From Phycisphaerales bacterium (lineage in GTDB: Bacteria > Planctomycetota > Phycisphaerae > Phycisphaerales > UBA1924): 64,000 nucleotides of DNA. The notes under the pieces are model-generated. The model saw only the letters and a program-made list of their open reading frames with translations. It made no database searches and was not told where the DNA came from. A program made the translations under genes and the position numbers. Position 1 is the first letter of the stretch. Every line of letters starts with the position of its first letter. Of the stretch, positions 41,870-50,732 are shown in pieces. Where the stretch lies: the NCBI GenBank assembly GCA_020847535.1, contig JADLBU010000016.1, positions 81,064 to 145,063 of the forward strand, given 5' to 3'.

Positions 41870-42210
41870 CGCTGAGTCTCCTTGGTGGTCCCGGCCTCGA
41901 ATGGGCCGAGGTTTCCCTCCCACCCCCGAAAGCGGAGTCTGAGAACCAGACGGAAAGAGATTTCGCGGCCACATGCCGCCGTGATCCCGCATTGCGGTCA
42001 GGTGGATGCAAATCACAACTCCGAACCACTCGCCGTCAGGCAGGCGTTCGCAACGCAGCATCTGCGCCCACGCGACCATGTGACGCGGACCAACGCCTAA
42101 CACATGAGGGGGCCATTCCCTACCCACGTATCCACTCGCCGGCCCCGTCATCCAACTGAGCATTGCCATGCCCCACAACCGCAAGACAAACGGGGCAAAG
42201 GAGTCCGCAA

Positions 42211-42927
42211 GTGCTCACCATCCGCAAAGCAACAGATCGCGGCCGCACCAACATCGGCTGGCTCGACAGCTGGCACACCTTCTCCTTCGGCGAGTACCAC
42301 AATCCCAACCACATGGCCTTCCGCGAGCTCCGCGTCATCAACGACGATATCGTCGCCCCCGGCCAGGGCTTCGGCCTCCATCCCCACCGCGACATGGAGA
42401 TCATCACCGTCGTCCTCGATGGTGTCCTCCATCACCGCGACAGCCTCGGCTCGCAGGGTGAAATCCGCTCCGGCGAGGTCCAGGTCATGACCGCCGGCAG
42501 CGGCATCCGCCACAGCGAGTTCAACGGCTCCCCCGACAAGCCCGTCCACCTCCTCCAGATCTGGATCATGCCCGAAGCCCGCAGCCTCCCGCCCGCCTAT
42601 GCGCAGAAAGCCTTCACACCCCAATCCCGCAAGAACAAGCTCGCCACCGTCGCCAGCCGCGCCGGCCAAGCGGGTTCCTCCGGCCCCGGCCCCCTGAAGA
42701 TCAACCAGGATGTCGATGTGATGGTGGGGGACCTGGATGCCGGCGCCACCGTTCGTCACACCCTCCGCCCCGGCCGAGCCGCCTGGATCCAGATCGCCAC
42801 CGGCTCGGCGGTCATCAACGGAACCATCCTCAACGCCGGCGATGCCGCCGCGATCGAGGATGAGGCGAGCATCCAGATCGAAGGCAAGGCGCCGGCCTCG
42901 ACCGTGCTGGTCTTCGACCTGAACTGA
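42211..42927 (+). CDS. pirin family protein
   Basis: A 238-residue bicupin of the pirin (YhhW) family. Metal-binding residues are visible in [14 protein letters not shown] and in GIRHSEFN; the segment [17 protein letters not shown] is diagnostic. GTG 42211 is chosen because AAAGGAG lies seven bases upstream. Pirins act as quercetin dioxygenases or redox-sensing regulators; the function here is unknown. Cytosolic. Confidence 0.9.
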   Translation: MLTIRKATDRGRTNIGWLDSWHTFSFGEYHNPNHMAFRELRVINDDIVAPGQGFGLHPHRDMEIITVVLDGVLHHRDSLGSQGEIRSGEVQVMTAGSGIRHSEFNGSPDKPVHLLQIWIMPEARSLPPAYAQKAFTPQSRKNKLATVASRAGQAGSSGPGPLKINQDVDVMVGDLDAGATVRHTLRPGRAAWIQIATGSAVINGTILNAGDAAAIEDEASIQIEGKAPASTVLVFDLN

Positions 42928-43257
42928 TCCCGGTCATCACCCTGACCGATTGCCGCGACGATCGAGCGGTCACGGCCTGCGCATTGCAAGACGGCATCTA
43001 TTGTCGGCCCGGGATACATGTCCCGGGCCGATTGCATTTCAGGCTGCTTCAGCGGCCTTGCCCGCTTGTACGCCACCGCTTCAGCGGTGGTCACACTCCG
43101 CACACTGCTCTCGAGTACCTTCGCTTCTCATCTCAGTCCGTTGCAACGGACTTCCTCTGATAACGGCTTCAGCCACAACAAACATCGCGAACGCCAAAAA
43201 CAACGAACCCCGAACTCTCGTCCGGGGCTCGAAAAAATCAGACCTCTCGGCTTCGCC
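42928..43257. repeat. intergenic cluster of palindromes
   Basis: About 330 bases without a gene. Four hairpins: GGCCCGGGA paired with TCCCGGGCC at 43006-43029; GCTGCTTCAGCGGC at 43044; CCACCGCTTCAGCGGTGG at 43073-43090; AGTCCGTTGCAACGGACT at 43135-43152. The CTTCAGC core links two of them to the element at 40197. It lies between the convergent pirin and DHS-like genes. Confidence 0.7.
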
Positions 43258-44391
43258 TTACCGGCTCGCTGCCTTCTTCTTCCCGCTCGCGGAGTCCTTG
43301 AAACTCGGCACCCCCGCCCCCTTCTCAAACATATCCGCGAACTTGAACCCCTTGCGGCCCTTCCAGGCCTTCCGGTGATACGCATCGCTCGCCAGGATCG
43401 GCAAGAGCGAAGAGATCTCCCCGAACACCATCTGCTCGTTCACCACATCCACCTTGCCCCACGAGCACGCCTCGCGCAGCGTCGAGCCCGACAACGCCCC
43501 ATCGCGAGAATCGGCGACCGTCAACTGCACCGCGTACTTGTGCATCGTGACATCCCCGCGCGCCTTCCCGCCCCGGCGCTCCACCAAGAGCTCCGCCGCG
43601 ACCACGATGTCCTGCGCGAAGTTCTTCGGCACACCGCCGCCCAGCATGAGCAGCCCCGTGTCCGCCGACTGGAACTTGATCTCCGTCAGTTCACGGAAAT
43701 CCGCCCCTGAGTCGAACGCGACGAACGGCTTGCCCTCTTCCTGCTTCTCGACCTGATGCAGCACGATGCCGAACCCGGCCGAGCAGTCGCTGAACGCCGG
43801 GCAGAAGATCGGCACGCGCTTCTGGTGGCAGGCCTTCACCAGCGAATCGTTCTTGGGATGGTTCTTGACCAGGTACGCCCCCATCGCATCGATGAACTCG
43901 CGCGATGAGTATGCCCCGGGCGCGAACGCATCGAAGACCTTCTTGGTGGCATCATCGCACGCCCGCAGGTCATCCTCATCGATGTACGTGTCGTAGATCC
44001 GGTCGATCATCATGTTCCGCAGCGTCATGTCATCGACCGGCGGCGCTTCCGGCGAACCCGGCGCGATGTAGTGCTGGAAACCCAGCCCCTCGAAGAAGTC
44101 CTGATCGACGATGTTCGCCCCCGTCGACACGATCGCATCGACCATGTTGTTCTCGACCAGCGTGATCAGCGTCTTCTTGAGCCCCGCCGAGATCAAAGAC
44201 CCCGCCAGCGTCACGATCACCGCGCAACCCTTGTCCGCGAGCATCATCGAGAAAATGTCCGCCGCCTTCGCCAGGGTCCGGCTCGAATACGCCATCTCCC
44301 GGTACGAATCGATGATCCCGCGCGTGTCGAACTTCGTGATGTCGATGTGCTGAATCGGGTTCTTGAGCAATTCCTGCTTGGTCCACTTCAT
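43258..44391 (-). CDS. deoxyhypusine-synthase-family protein
   Basis: A 377-residue NAD-dependent enzyme fold. Features: CAVIVTLAGSLISAGLKKTL near residue 58, ANIVDQDFFEG, the nucleotide-binding LLMLGGGVPKNFAQD near 250, and the family's catalytic block ending EACSWGKVD, whose Lys forms the enzyme-aminobutyl intermediate in deoxyhypusine synthase. Bacteria lack eIF5A; related bacterial proteins make homospermidine or other polyamines, so the acceptor here is probably a polyamine. ATG 44391 has GGAG seven bases ahead. A Lys/Ser tail of 12 residues follows the core. Confidence 0.88.
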   Translation of the reverse strand: MKWTKQELLKNPIQHIDITKFDTRGIIDSYREMAYSSRTLAKAADIFSMMLADKGCAVIVTLAGSLISAGLKKTLITLVENNMVDAIVSTGANIVDQDFFEGLGFQHYIAPGSPEAPPVDDMTLRNMMIDRIYDTYIDEDDLRACDDATKKVFDAFAPGAYSSREFIDAMGAYLVKNHPKNDSLVKACHQKRVPIFCPAFSDCSAGFGIVLHQVEKQEEGKPFVAFDSGADFRELTEIKFQSADTGLLMLGGGVPKNFAQDIVVAAELLVERRGGKARGDVTMHKYAVQLTVADSRDGALSGSTLREACSWGKVDVVNEQMVFGEISSLLPILASDAYHRKAWKGRKGFKFADMFEKGAGVPSFKDSASGKKKAASR

Positions 44392-44403
44392 GGCGAGTTC
44401 TCC

Positions 44404-44491
44404 AGGCATGAGGCATCGGGCATCAGGCATCAGAAAGATCCGGCTACGGATGTCTTTCACCAATGCCCACTGCCCGATGCCCAATGCCTTC
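44404..44491. repeat. long imperfect hairpin made of two complementary heptamer blocks
   Basis: Left arm: AGGCATG, AGGCATC, GGGCATC, AGGCATC. Right arm: TGCCCAC, TGCCCGA, TGCCCAA, TGCCTTC. GAAAGA...TCCG and CGGA...TCTTTC continue the stem toward a GCTA loop near 44447. It lies 13 bases upstream of the DHS-like start codon, in its leader. Confidence 0.75.
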
Positions 44492-44614
44492 TTCTTCTGG
44501 CCAAGCCCCCCTGGCCCGTGTGCGTATTCCTTGGCGGCTCGCGGGGGTGACGCAAGCCGACAGGATCATACGCACACACGCTCCCCATGTTCATCGCCCG
44601 CCGGCGATCTTCCC

Positions 44615-44851
44615 CTACTTCCACACCCGCATCGACGATCCGCCCCTGGTCTCATCCAGGGTCGCCGGCCGCACATTCCGCTCCTCATACACCGGACCTG
44701 TCGATTCGCTCGCGCACCCGCCGATGAGCGACACAAGCCCAATCCCCCCCGCAAGCCCGGCAGCCGATCCCAGCCGCTTGACCCAGCGCACGCCGGAACT
44801 CCCGCTCGCTGCGAATCGTTCCAAATCACCGCGATGATGAACCGTTCTCAT
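44615..44851 (-). CDS. small predicted lipoprotein
   Basis: A 78-residue protein with a long basic N-region, then a hydrophobic stretch GLAGGIGLVSLIGGCASES. LIGGC is a lipobox-like site with Cys about residue 46. The rest (EERNVRPATLDETRGGSSM) is short and polar. ATG 44851 lies within the 3' end of the next gene upstream (26 bases overlap). No known family. Confidence 0.5.
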   Translation of the reverse strand: MRTVHHRGDLERFAASGSSGVRWVKRLGSAAGLAGGIGLVSLIGGCASESTGPVYEERNVRPATLDETRGGSSMRVWK

Positions 44852-45098
44852 CCGAAACCTCCGTTCCAGTTTCCTTCGCCCGCTCAAGATCCCGCGCCCG
44901 CTCCAGCGCCTCACGCTCCGAATCCGCCGGCGGTTGCAGCCGCTCAGCCTCCTGATCCCCCTCGCCCGGCTTCGACGAGAGCACCCTTCCGCCCAGTGCC
45001 ATGGTCCCGCCTGTCGTGGTGGATGAGCCGCAACCCGCCGTCAGCCCCAGCGCCCCGCCGATCCCGATCGCCACCGCCAGCGCCCGCACGACCCGCAC
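44826..45098 (-). CDS. small predicted lipoprotein
   Basis: About 90 residues. From GTG 45098 it has a normal lipoprotein signal (RVVRALAVAIGIGGALGLTA then Cys23 of AGCGSS) and a Glu/Arg-rich, helical C-terminus. In-frame GTG or TTG starts at 45185 and 45191 would overlap the upstream gene and bury the signal, so they are less likely. Function unknown. Confidence 0.5.
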   Translation of the reverse strand: MRVVRALAVAIGIGGALGLTAGCGSSTTTGGTMALGGRVLSSKPGEGDQEAERLQPPADSEREALERARDLERAKETGTEVSDENGSSSR

Positions 45099-45174
45099 CG
45101 CAACACCGCGCACGCCCGCGATCAGGAGCGACAGTGGGTGATCCGCCGTGATCGGCCGCAAGCCAGAATCCGTC

Positions 45175-45393
45175 TCATACCGCACGCACAACCGCCCCGG
45201 CGAGCCGCGAAGAAGCCCCCGCTGCTTCCCCAGCCGTCATCGCCGACAGAGTGTGGACATCCAGCACGCACCGCTCGCAAAACCGCGCCCGCGGACCCTT
45301 CTCCCACCCATCCCCCGCCAGCGGGCAAGGCTCTGCAACGCGAACCAGTTGCACAAGCGACAGATCCGTACGCCGTTCCAGCCGAGCACTCAT
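45175..45393 (-). CDS. small CxxC protein (zinc-ribbon-like)
   Basis: A 72-residue protein starting MSARLERRTDL. The centre, RARFCERCVLDVHTLSAMTA, resembles a small family with the pattern R-x-C-x-x-C-x-x-x-V-x-x-L-S-x-M-t-x-x-E-A seen in planctomycetes and other phyla (recollection), plus an upstream Cys in EPCPLAGDGW that could complete a metal site. First gene of a compact minus-strand group with the two lipoprotein genes. Confidence 0.55.
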   Translation of the reverse strand: MSARLERRTDLSLVQLVRVAEPCPLAGDGWEKGPRARFCERCVLDVHTLSAMTAGEAAGASSRLAGAVVRAV

Positions 45394-45414
45394 CGATTTC
45401 TCCAATCGATCCCG

Positions 45415-45515
45415 ACAGCTCCCGGCCCGTGAAACGGGCCAGCGGTCGTTGCCAGCAGCGCAGCCGCTGGAAATCCACCACTCAATTCCCCTTCACCCAT
45501 GAAATGGGTGAGCGA
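45415..45515. repeat. intergenic palindromes
   Basis: GGCCCGTGAAACGGGCC at 45424-45440, an imperfect CAGCGG...CCGCTG hairpin at 45441-45470, and TCACCCATGAAATGGGTGA at 45493-45511. All three share the stem-short-loop form of the other palindrome clusters. They lie between the divergent CxxC gene and the M60 peptidase gene. Confidence 0.7.
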
Positions 45516-45613
45516 AACCTCCATCCAAACTACCCGATCCAACCCACCAATTACACCACATCAATCCTCCACCCGCAACGCTGCCCACCACCGATTCGCG
45601 ATACCGTATTCCC

Positions 45614-47875
45614 ATGCCTCGCACCCTCCTCACGCTCCTCCCGCTCGCCCTGACGCTGGCCCTCACCCCAGCGCTCGCCAACCAACCAGCCGATGCCCCC
45701 AAGCCAACCAAGCCCTCCCAACAACCCCCACACCCCCGCACCCCCTTCCTCGAAAACGTCAAAACGATCGCCGCACCCGGTGTCCCAGGCTCGATCGCCC
45801 TCTGGAACCCAAACGCCTTCATCGTCGCCGTCGGCAACGACAACAACCGCCAGGTCCCCGTGATCGCCGCCGCCCGCGCCGGCAAGGGCCGCATCGTCCT
45901 CTTCGGACACTCCAGCTACTTCAACACCGAAACGCTCGCCGAGGCCGACACCGCCACACTCATGCTCAACTCGATCCGCTGGGCCGCCGGGGATCGCCGA
46001 GCCCCGCGCATCGGCGTCACCGGCGGTCCCGACTCCGCCCGCCCCTTCGAGACCATCGGCATCACCGTGACACCACAAGGCGTCACCTGGGCCGACAAAC
46101 TCTCAAACCTCGATGTCCTCATCCTCAGCCGCCCCCTGCGCGAAGAAGATGTCCCCGCCCTCCAGCGCTTCATCGATAGCGGCGGCGGATTCGTCACCGC
46201 CCAGACCGGCTGGGGCTGGAAGCAGCTCTCCGGCGATAAGAACATGACCGAGTTCTCTGTCAACCACGTGATCGCCCCCGCCGGCCTCTCCTACACCGAT
46301 GGCTACGCCGAGAAGCAAACCCCCGAGGGCTTCGACGTCACCATCGAGCCAGAGCCCCTCATCCACGGCGGCGCTGCCCTCGAAGCCCTCCTCAAGCCCG
46401 ATCGCCCCGTTACCCCCGACAGATCACCCAAGCTCACCCCCGAGCAAATGGAAACCGCCTCCATCAGCGCGATCGCCGCCCTCCGCGTCCTGCCCGAGAA
46501 CGACACCGCCTTCCGCCCCCGTCTTGATCGCCTCGTCTCCCAGCGCGCTGAGCACCTCGTTCCGACCGAGCGCAAACCCCTCAAGGCTAAGGACTCCCCC
46601 GTCGATCGCTTCCTGCTCGCCTACCAGCTCGACCAGCTCCGCGAACTTGCCCCGCAGCACATCAAGCCCCACCCCGCCGCCGCAACCTTTCCCGGTGCTG
46701 TCCCCGCCAACGCCCGCAAAGTCACCCGCACCATCCAGCTCGATACCACCATCCCCGATTGGCACAGCCTCGGCCTCTACGCATCTCCCGGCATCCCCAT
46801 CACCCTCACCGTCTCACCCAAAGCCGCCAGCTCCAGGCTCGCGATCCGCATCGGCGCCCACTCCGACCAGCTCTGGCACCACGATGAATGGAAGCGAATC
46901 CCCGAGATCTCCCGCCGCTGGCCCATCACCGCCGAAGTGGCCCAGTTCGCCACCCCCTTCGGCGGTCTCATCTACATCGAGATCCCCGAGAACTGCACCC
47001 TCGGCCCCGCAGACATCACGATCGCCAACGCGGTCGAAGCCCCGCTCTTCATCCTCGACAAGACCACCCCCGACCAATGGAAGCTCGCCCGCCAGGCCCC
47101 CGCACCCTGGGCCGAGCTCGCCACCTCCAAGGTCATCGTCACCGTCCCCTCCGATCGCATCCGCAATCTCGAAGATCCAGTCTCCGTCATGAAATACTGG
47201 GATGAGATCCTCGATGCCGATGCCGACCTCGCCGCGATCTCACGCACACGCCCGCGCCCCGAGCGCCTGACCGCCGATCTCCAGATCAGCGCTGGCTACA
47301 TGCACTCCGGTTACCCAATCATGACCCACCTCGACGCCGCCGAATGGATGGTCAGCCTCCCCGAACTCCGCAGGGGCAACTGGGGCCTCTACCACGAACT
47401 CGGCCACAACCACCAGCACGATGCCTGGACCTTCGATGGCACCGGCGAAGTCACCTGCAACCTCTTCACCCTCTACGTCCACGACACCGTCTGCGCTGAC
47501 GATGCCCAGACCAACTCCAAGCAATGGCTCGCCAAGCATCGCCAAGGCATGGTCCTCCACCTCGAGGCCGGCGCCCCCTTCGACAAATGGAAGAGTGATC
47601 CCTTCCTCGCCCTCATCATGTACATCCAGCTCCAACAGGACTTCGGCTGGGAGACCTACAAGAGAGTGTTCGCAGACTACCGCGCCCTCAGCCCCGCCGA
47701 ACTCCCCAAGTCCGACGATGAGAAACGCGATCAGTGGATGATCCGCTTCAGCCGAGCCTGCGGCCGAAATCTCGGACCTTTCTTCCAGACCTGGGGCATT
47801 CCCACATCCCAAGCCGCCCGCGATCAAATCAAGAACCTCCCCGAGTGGATGCCCGCGGAATGGCCTGCTCGCTGA
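45614..47875 (+). CDS. secreted M60-family metallopeptidase
   Basis: A 753-residue exported protein. Signal peptide: residues 1-22 (LLPLALTLALTPALA-NQ). The N-terminal part (about 60-230) resembles a GATase/ThuA-like alpha-beta domain (GRIVLFGHSSYF, GGGFVTAQTGWGWK). The C-terminal part is a Peptidase_M60 domain with the zinc motif HELGHNHQ near residue 597 and a downstream Glu (TGEVTCNLF). M60 enzymes cleave mucin-like glycoproteins. No carbohydrate-binding module was recognised. A TACCGT box ends 6 bases before the ATG. Confidence 0.88.
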   Translation: MPRTLLTLLPLALTLALTPALANQPADAPKPTKPSQQPPHPRTPFLENVKTIAAPGVPGSIALWNPNAFIVAVGNDNNRQVPVIAAARAGKGRIVLFGHSSYFNTETLAEADTATLMLNSIRWAAGDRRAPRIGVTGGPDSARPFETIGITVTPQGVTWADKLSNLDVLILSRPLREEDVPALQRFIDSGGGFVTAQTGWGWKQLSGDKNMTEFSVNHVIAPAGLSYTDGYAEKQTPEGFDVTIEPEPLIHGGAALEALLKPDRPVTPDRSPKLTPEQMETASISAIAALRVLPENDTAFRPRLDRLVSQRAEHLVPTERKPLKAKDSPVDRFLLAYQLDQLRELAPQHIKPHPAAATFPGAVPANARKVTRTIQLDTTIPDWHSLGLYASPGIPITLTVSPKAASSRLAIRIGAHSDQLWHHDEWKRIPEISRRWPITAEVAQFATPFGGLIYIEIPENCTLGPADITIANAVEAPLFILDKTTPDQWKLARQAPAPWAELATSKVIVTVPSDRIRNLEDPVSVMKYWDEILDADADLAAISRTRPRPERLTADLQISAGYMHSGYPIMTHLDAAEWMVSLPELRRGNWGLYHELGHNHQHDAWTFDGTGEVTCNLFTLYVHDTVCADDAQTNSKQWLAKHRQGMVLHLEAGAPFDKWKSDPFLALIMYIQLQQDFGWETYKRVFADYRALSPAELPKSDDEKRDQWMIRFSRACGRNLGPFFQTWGIPTSQAARDQIKNLPEWMPAEWPAR

Positions 47876-48073
47876 GAAACGGGGCTTGATTCCTAGGAGA
47901 AGCGCGTGGGATGTCCGCGCAATGTTTATAATAAGTTTGGTATATTTCCCATAACCTATGAGGAACTTACCGCACTCTCCCCTCGAATAGGGTCCTGCGG
48001 ACTGAGCATGCTCGCGGGGAGGCACGTGGTCTTTCCCGCCGGACACGGCGATGTCGCGCGGGAGAAGAGATCC

Positions 48074-48772
48074 ATGAGAGCAACTCATTGCGTGGGATTG
48101 GTCGTTCTATTGAGCGCTGCCGGTGTCGCCGGCGCCCAGATCACCCAGGTCGACTACGGCCTCCTCACCGGCACCGGCTTCGAAGCCTTCGAAGGGTTCG
48201 CCGGCGGCGGGGCACCCGGCACCAACTACGACAGCCCCGTCTCCAACGCCTCCGTCACCTTTGGTGAGGCTTTCGTTGGTCAGACTGTTACCCCCAACGG
48301 GAACTTCGACGTCCTCAGCGGCAATCCCACCGGCCCGATCACGGTCGCGACCGGGGCCGCCAATCAGAACCTCTGCATCTTCGACAACGGGCTCGGCAAC
48401 GTCATCACCGGCCTGGGCCCCCTCGGCTTCCCCAACTTCGATGCCATCGGCGAGGGCTCGCTCGCCTTCGAGTTCACCGATGACCAGGCCGAGTTCGGCT
48501 TCCAGCTCGTCGGCGGCAACTTCGGCAACGCCACCGTCAGCTTCTTCCAGCGCGATGGCACGCTCCTCGAGACCATCGTCATCCCCAACCTCGCCGATTC
48601 CTTCTACGGCTTCACGCGCGATGGCGGCCTCCAGGACATCGCCGGTGTCTCCATCCACAACGATGACCTCGCGGGCATCGGCCTCGACAACCTCAAGTTC
48701 ACCATCCCAACCCCCTCGGCCGCACTCATCCTCAGCGCCAGCGCCCTGCTCGCCACGCGTCGCCGCCGCTGA
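48074..48772 (+). CDS. exported protein with PEP-CTERM-like sorting tail
   Basis: A 232-residue protein: signal peptide MRATHCVGLVVLLSAAGVAG-AQ, a beta-rich body with patterns seen in PEP-CTERM proteins of planctomycetes (VSFFQRDGTLLETIVIPN, GVSIHNDDLAGIGLDNL), and the tail IPTPSAALILSASALLATRRR with one further Arg. GGAG lies nine bases before ATG 48074. A strong terminator follows. Confidence 0.8.
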   Translation: MRATHCVGLVVLLSAAGVAGAQITQVDYGLLTGTGFEAFEGFAGGGAPGTNYDSPVSNASVTFGEAFVGQTVTPNGNFDVLSGNPTGPITVATGAANQNLCIFDNGLGNVITGLGPLGFPNFDAIGEGSLAFEFTDDQAEFGFQLVGGNFGNATVSFFQRDGTLLETIVIPNLADSFYGFTRDGGLQDIAGVSIHNDDLAGIGLDNLKFTIPTPSAALILSASALLATRRRR

Positions 48773-48806
48773 TCCGCACCTTTAGCAACCCAAAACACTC
48801 GCACCA

Positions 48807-48838
48807 AAAGCCCGCCGCAAGGCGGGCCTTTGTCTTTT
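48807..48838 (+). terminator. rho-independent terminator
   Basis: AAGCCCGCC, GCAA, GGCGGGC then CTTTGTCTTTT, 35 bases behind the stop of the sorted protein gene. Confidence 0.9.
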
Positions 48839-48927
48839 CCTCCCCTCCGCGTTCAGATCCAAAAACGCGCACGCCCGGAGCCAACACAAAGGCCCCGGGC
48901 GGCGGTTGCACTTACCTCAACTACAAA

Positions 48928-48968
48928 TGCTCGTGGCACAGGCGTTCCGCCTGTGACTACTTCTTCTA
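48928..48968. repeat. dispersed palindrome (GGCACAGGCGTTCCGCC variant)
   Basis: TGCTCGTGGCACAGGCGTTC then CGCCTGTGACTACTTCTTCTACC. It covers the region behind the DUF4394 gene stop on the other strand. Confidence 0.7.
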
Positions 48969-48970
48969 CC

Positions 48971-49825
48971 TCAGCGCCGACGGCGGCACATCGCGAGCAC
49001 ACCAAGCCCCGCAAGCCCCGCCGCGCCAGGCCCCGGAACGCTCATCGCCGTGATGATCGCCCCACCGCCGACCTCACCGATCATCGTCCCCTGGCCCGTC
49101 GCCAGGTTGATCATCCAGAACGTCGACTTCGCCAGTGCATCATCACGGATCACCGCGTACGCCGTACCCGTCAACCCCGAAATATCAAACCCCGACATGT
49201 CCGTCACATCCGTACCCATCAGCCCCACGGTCACCAGGTTCCCGCTGTTCGCCGGGTTCTGGATGCACAGCACATCACGCCCCGAATCCAGAACGTACAG
49301 CGTCGTCGAGGTCGCGCCGGCCTTGTTGTTCGTGTACGCACCGGCAACGATGTTCGGGTTCACCCCAAACCCCGAGTCTGACGCCACATAGTTCAACGTG
49401 CCGTCGTTCGTGATTGCCGCCGTGATCGGGTGACCGCGCAGGTTCTGATCCGCATCGCTCACCATCCGGATCCGGTCCACCGTCGGGTTGAAATCAAAGC
49501 CGAAGCTCGAACCGTTCAACGCAACGTTGAAATCCGGACCCTGCTGCATCGCCTGGCCGGTGATCGGGTTCACCTTGTAGAACCGGCTGAATGACCCCAG
49601 CGCGTACAGCTCCCCGGTCGCCGGCCGGAAATCGATCCCCATGATCGTCTCGTTGGCCGCCATTCCCCACAACGGCACGCCCGAGTTCAGCGTCCCCGGC
49701 GTCGCGTGATCCCACGTCACCAGTGTCTGCTGCAGCGTGACCCCGTACACCAGCTCCGCCTGTGCAACCGAAGATGTCAGCGCGGCGATAGCACACCCGG
49801 CCAAAGCGGCCTTGCTCAGATTCAT
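48971..49825 (-). CDS. secreted DUF4394 protein with PEP-CTERM-like tail
   Basis: A 284-residue protein. Signal peptide: MNLSKAALAGCAIAALTSSV, cleaved near AQA-EL. The body matches DUF4394, a propeller-like domain: IMGIDFRPATGELYALGS, FGFDFNPTVDRIRMVSD, NLRGHPITAAITNDGTLNY. The tail is VPGPGAAGLAGLGVLAMCRRR plus one Arg. Probably anchored or released at the envelope by a sorting enzyme. Confidence 0.87.
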   Translation of the reverse strand: MNLSKAALAGCAIAALTSSVAQAELVYGVTLQQTLVTWDHATPGTLNSGVPLWGMAANETIMGIDFRPATGELYALGSFSRFYKVNPITGQAMQQGPDFNVALNGSSFGFDFNPTVDRIRMVSDADQNLRGHPITAAITNDGTLNYVASDSGFGVNPNIVAGAYTNNKAGATSTTLYVLDSGRDVLCIQNPANSGNLVTVGLMGTDVTDMSGFDISGLTGTAYAVIRDDALAKSTFWMINLATGQGTMIGEVGGGAIITAMSVPGPGAAGLAGLGVLAMCRRRR

Positions 49826-50027
49826 CGATTCTCTCCTTTAGGTAATCCCTGTCGAAATGCATCCAGACAGCGACACCCCGAGGCCGCGATGTGAACGCGG
49901 AACCTCCCCGGCACGCCCATGCTGGATCCTGATGACACCCCTTCGCCGACCCCGATCCCACGGATTCGCGGACAAAGGAAAAAATCGCCTGCCCCAACTC
50001 CCACGAAAGGCGCAAGCCCCACCCACG

Positions 50028-50076
50028 CCCAGCACCCAGGACTTAGGACTCAGCACCCAGCACCCAGCACTCCCCA
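50028..50076. repeat. degenerate heptamer tandem repeat (CCCAGCA type)
   Basis: Seven contiguous 7-base units: CCCAGCA, CCCAGGA, CTTAGGA, CTCAGCA, CCCAGCA, CCCAGCA, CTCCCCA. It lies about 90 bases before the sigma factor start. Confidence 0.8.
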
Positions 50077-50168
50077 TCACACCCCCAACGCTTGCCCCCC
50101 AACCCACCCCCTGGTTACACTTGCCCCGCCACCCACTTCGTCTCTCCGTCACTTCTTCTCTTCCCCCA

Positions 50169-50732
50169 ATGCCCGCCCCACTCCTCCAATCGATCGCCAA
50201 AGGAGACCCCACCGCGGTCTCTCAATGCATCGATGAGTACGGCGGCACCATCTACGCGCTCGCCAACCGCTACCTCAAATATCTCGGCGAGGATGTCGAA
50301 GACGCCGTCCAGGAGGTCTTCGTCGAGATCTGGCGAAGCGCCTCCCGCTACAACCCCACCCTCGGCTCCGAAGCCGCCTTCATCGCCACCATCGCCCATC
50401 GCCGCCTGACAGATCGCCAGCGCCGTGCACAAATCCGCCGCACCGCCCCGCTCGAAGGAATACCGACGGTTGCACAGCAGACCGAGCATCGAATCCCCGA
50501 CCATGCAGGTCTGAGGGACGATCTCCGCGCCGCCGCCGTCGCCTTCGAATCGCTCGATAAGGATGAGCAGCAGGTGCTGTGGTATTCGTTGTACCAGGGC
50601 TTCACCCACGAGCGGATCGCCGCCGCGATCCAGATACCCGTCGGCACCGTCAAGACACGCATCCGCCGAGGCCTCATGCGCCTCCGCGAACTCCTTTCAC
50701 CAGTCTCACAGATCAAGGAGGTCGCACGATGA
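50169..50732 (+). CDS. ECF-type RNA polymerase sigma factor
   Basis: A 187-residue sigma-70 family protein with region 2 (EDVEDAVQEVFVEIWRSASR) and region 4 (FTHERIAAAIQIPVGTVKTR) and no region 3. It should direct RNA polymerase to a specific promoter set when released by the anti-sigma factor next to it. Its stop overlaps the ATG of that gene (ATGA), so the two are coupled. TACACT at about 50115 may be its -10. Confidence 0.92.
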   Translation: MPAPLLQSIAKGDPTAVSQCIDEYGGTIYALANRYLKYLGEDVEDAVQEVFVEIWRSASRYNPTLGSEAAFIATIAHRRLTDRQRRAQIRRTAPLEGIPTVAQQTEHRIPDHAGLRDDLRAAAVAFESLDKDEQQVLWYSLYQGFTHERIAAAIQIPVGTVKTRIRRGLMRLRELLSPVSQIKEVAR

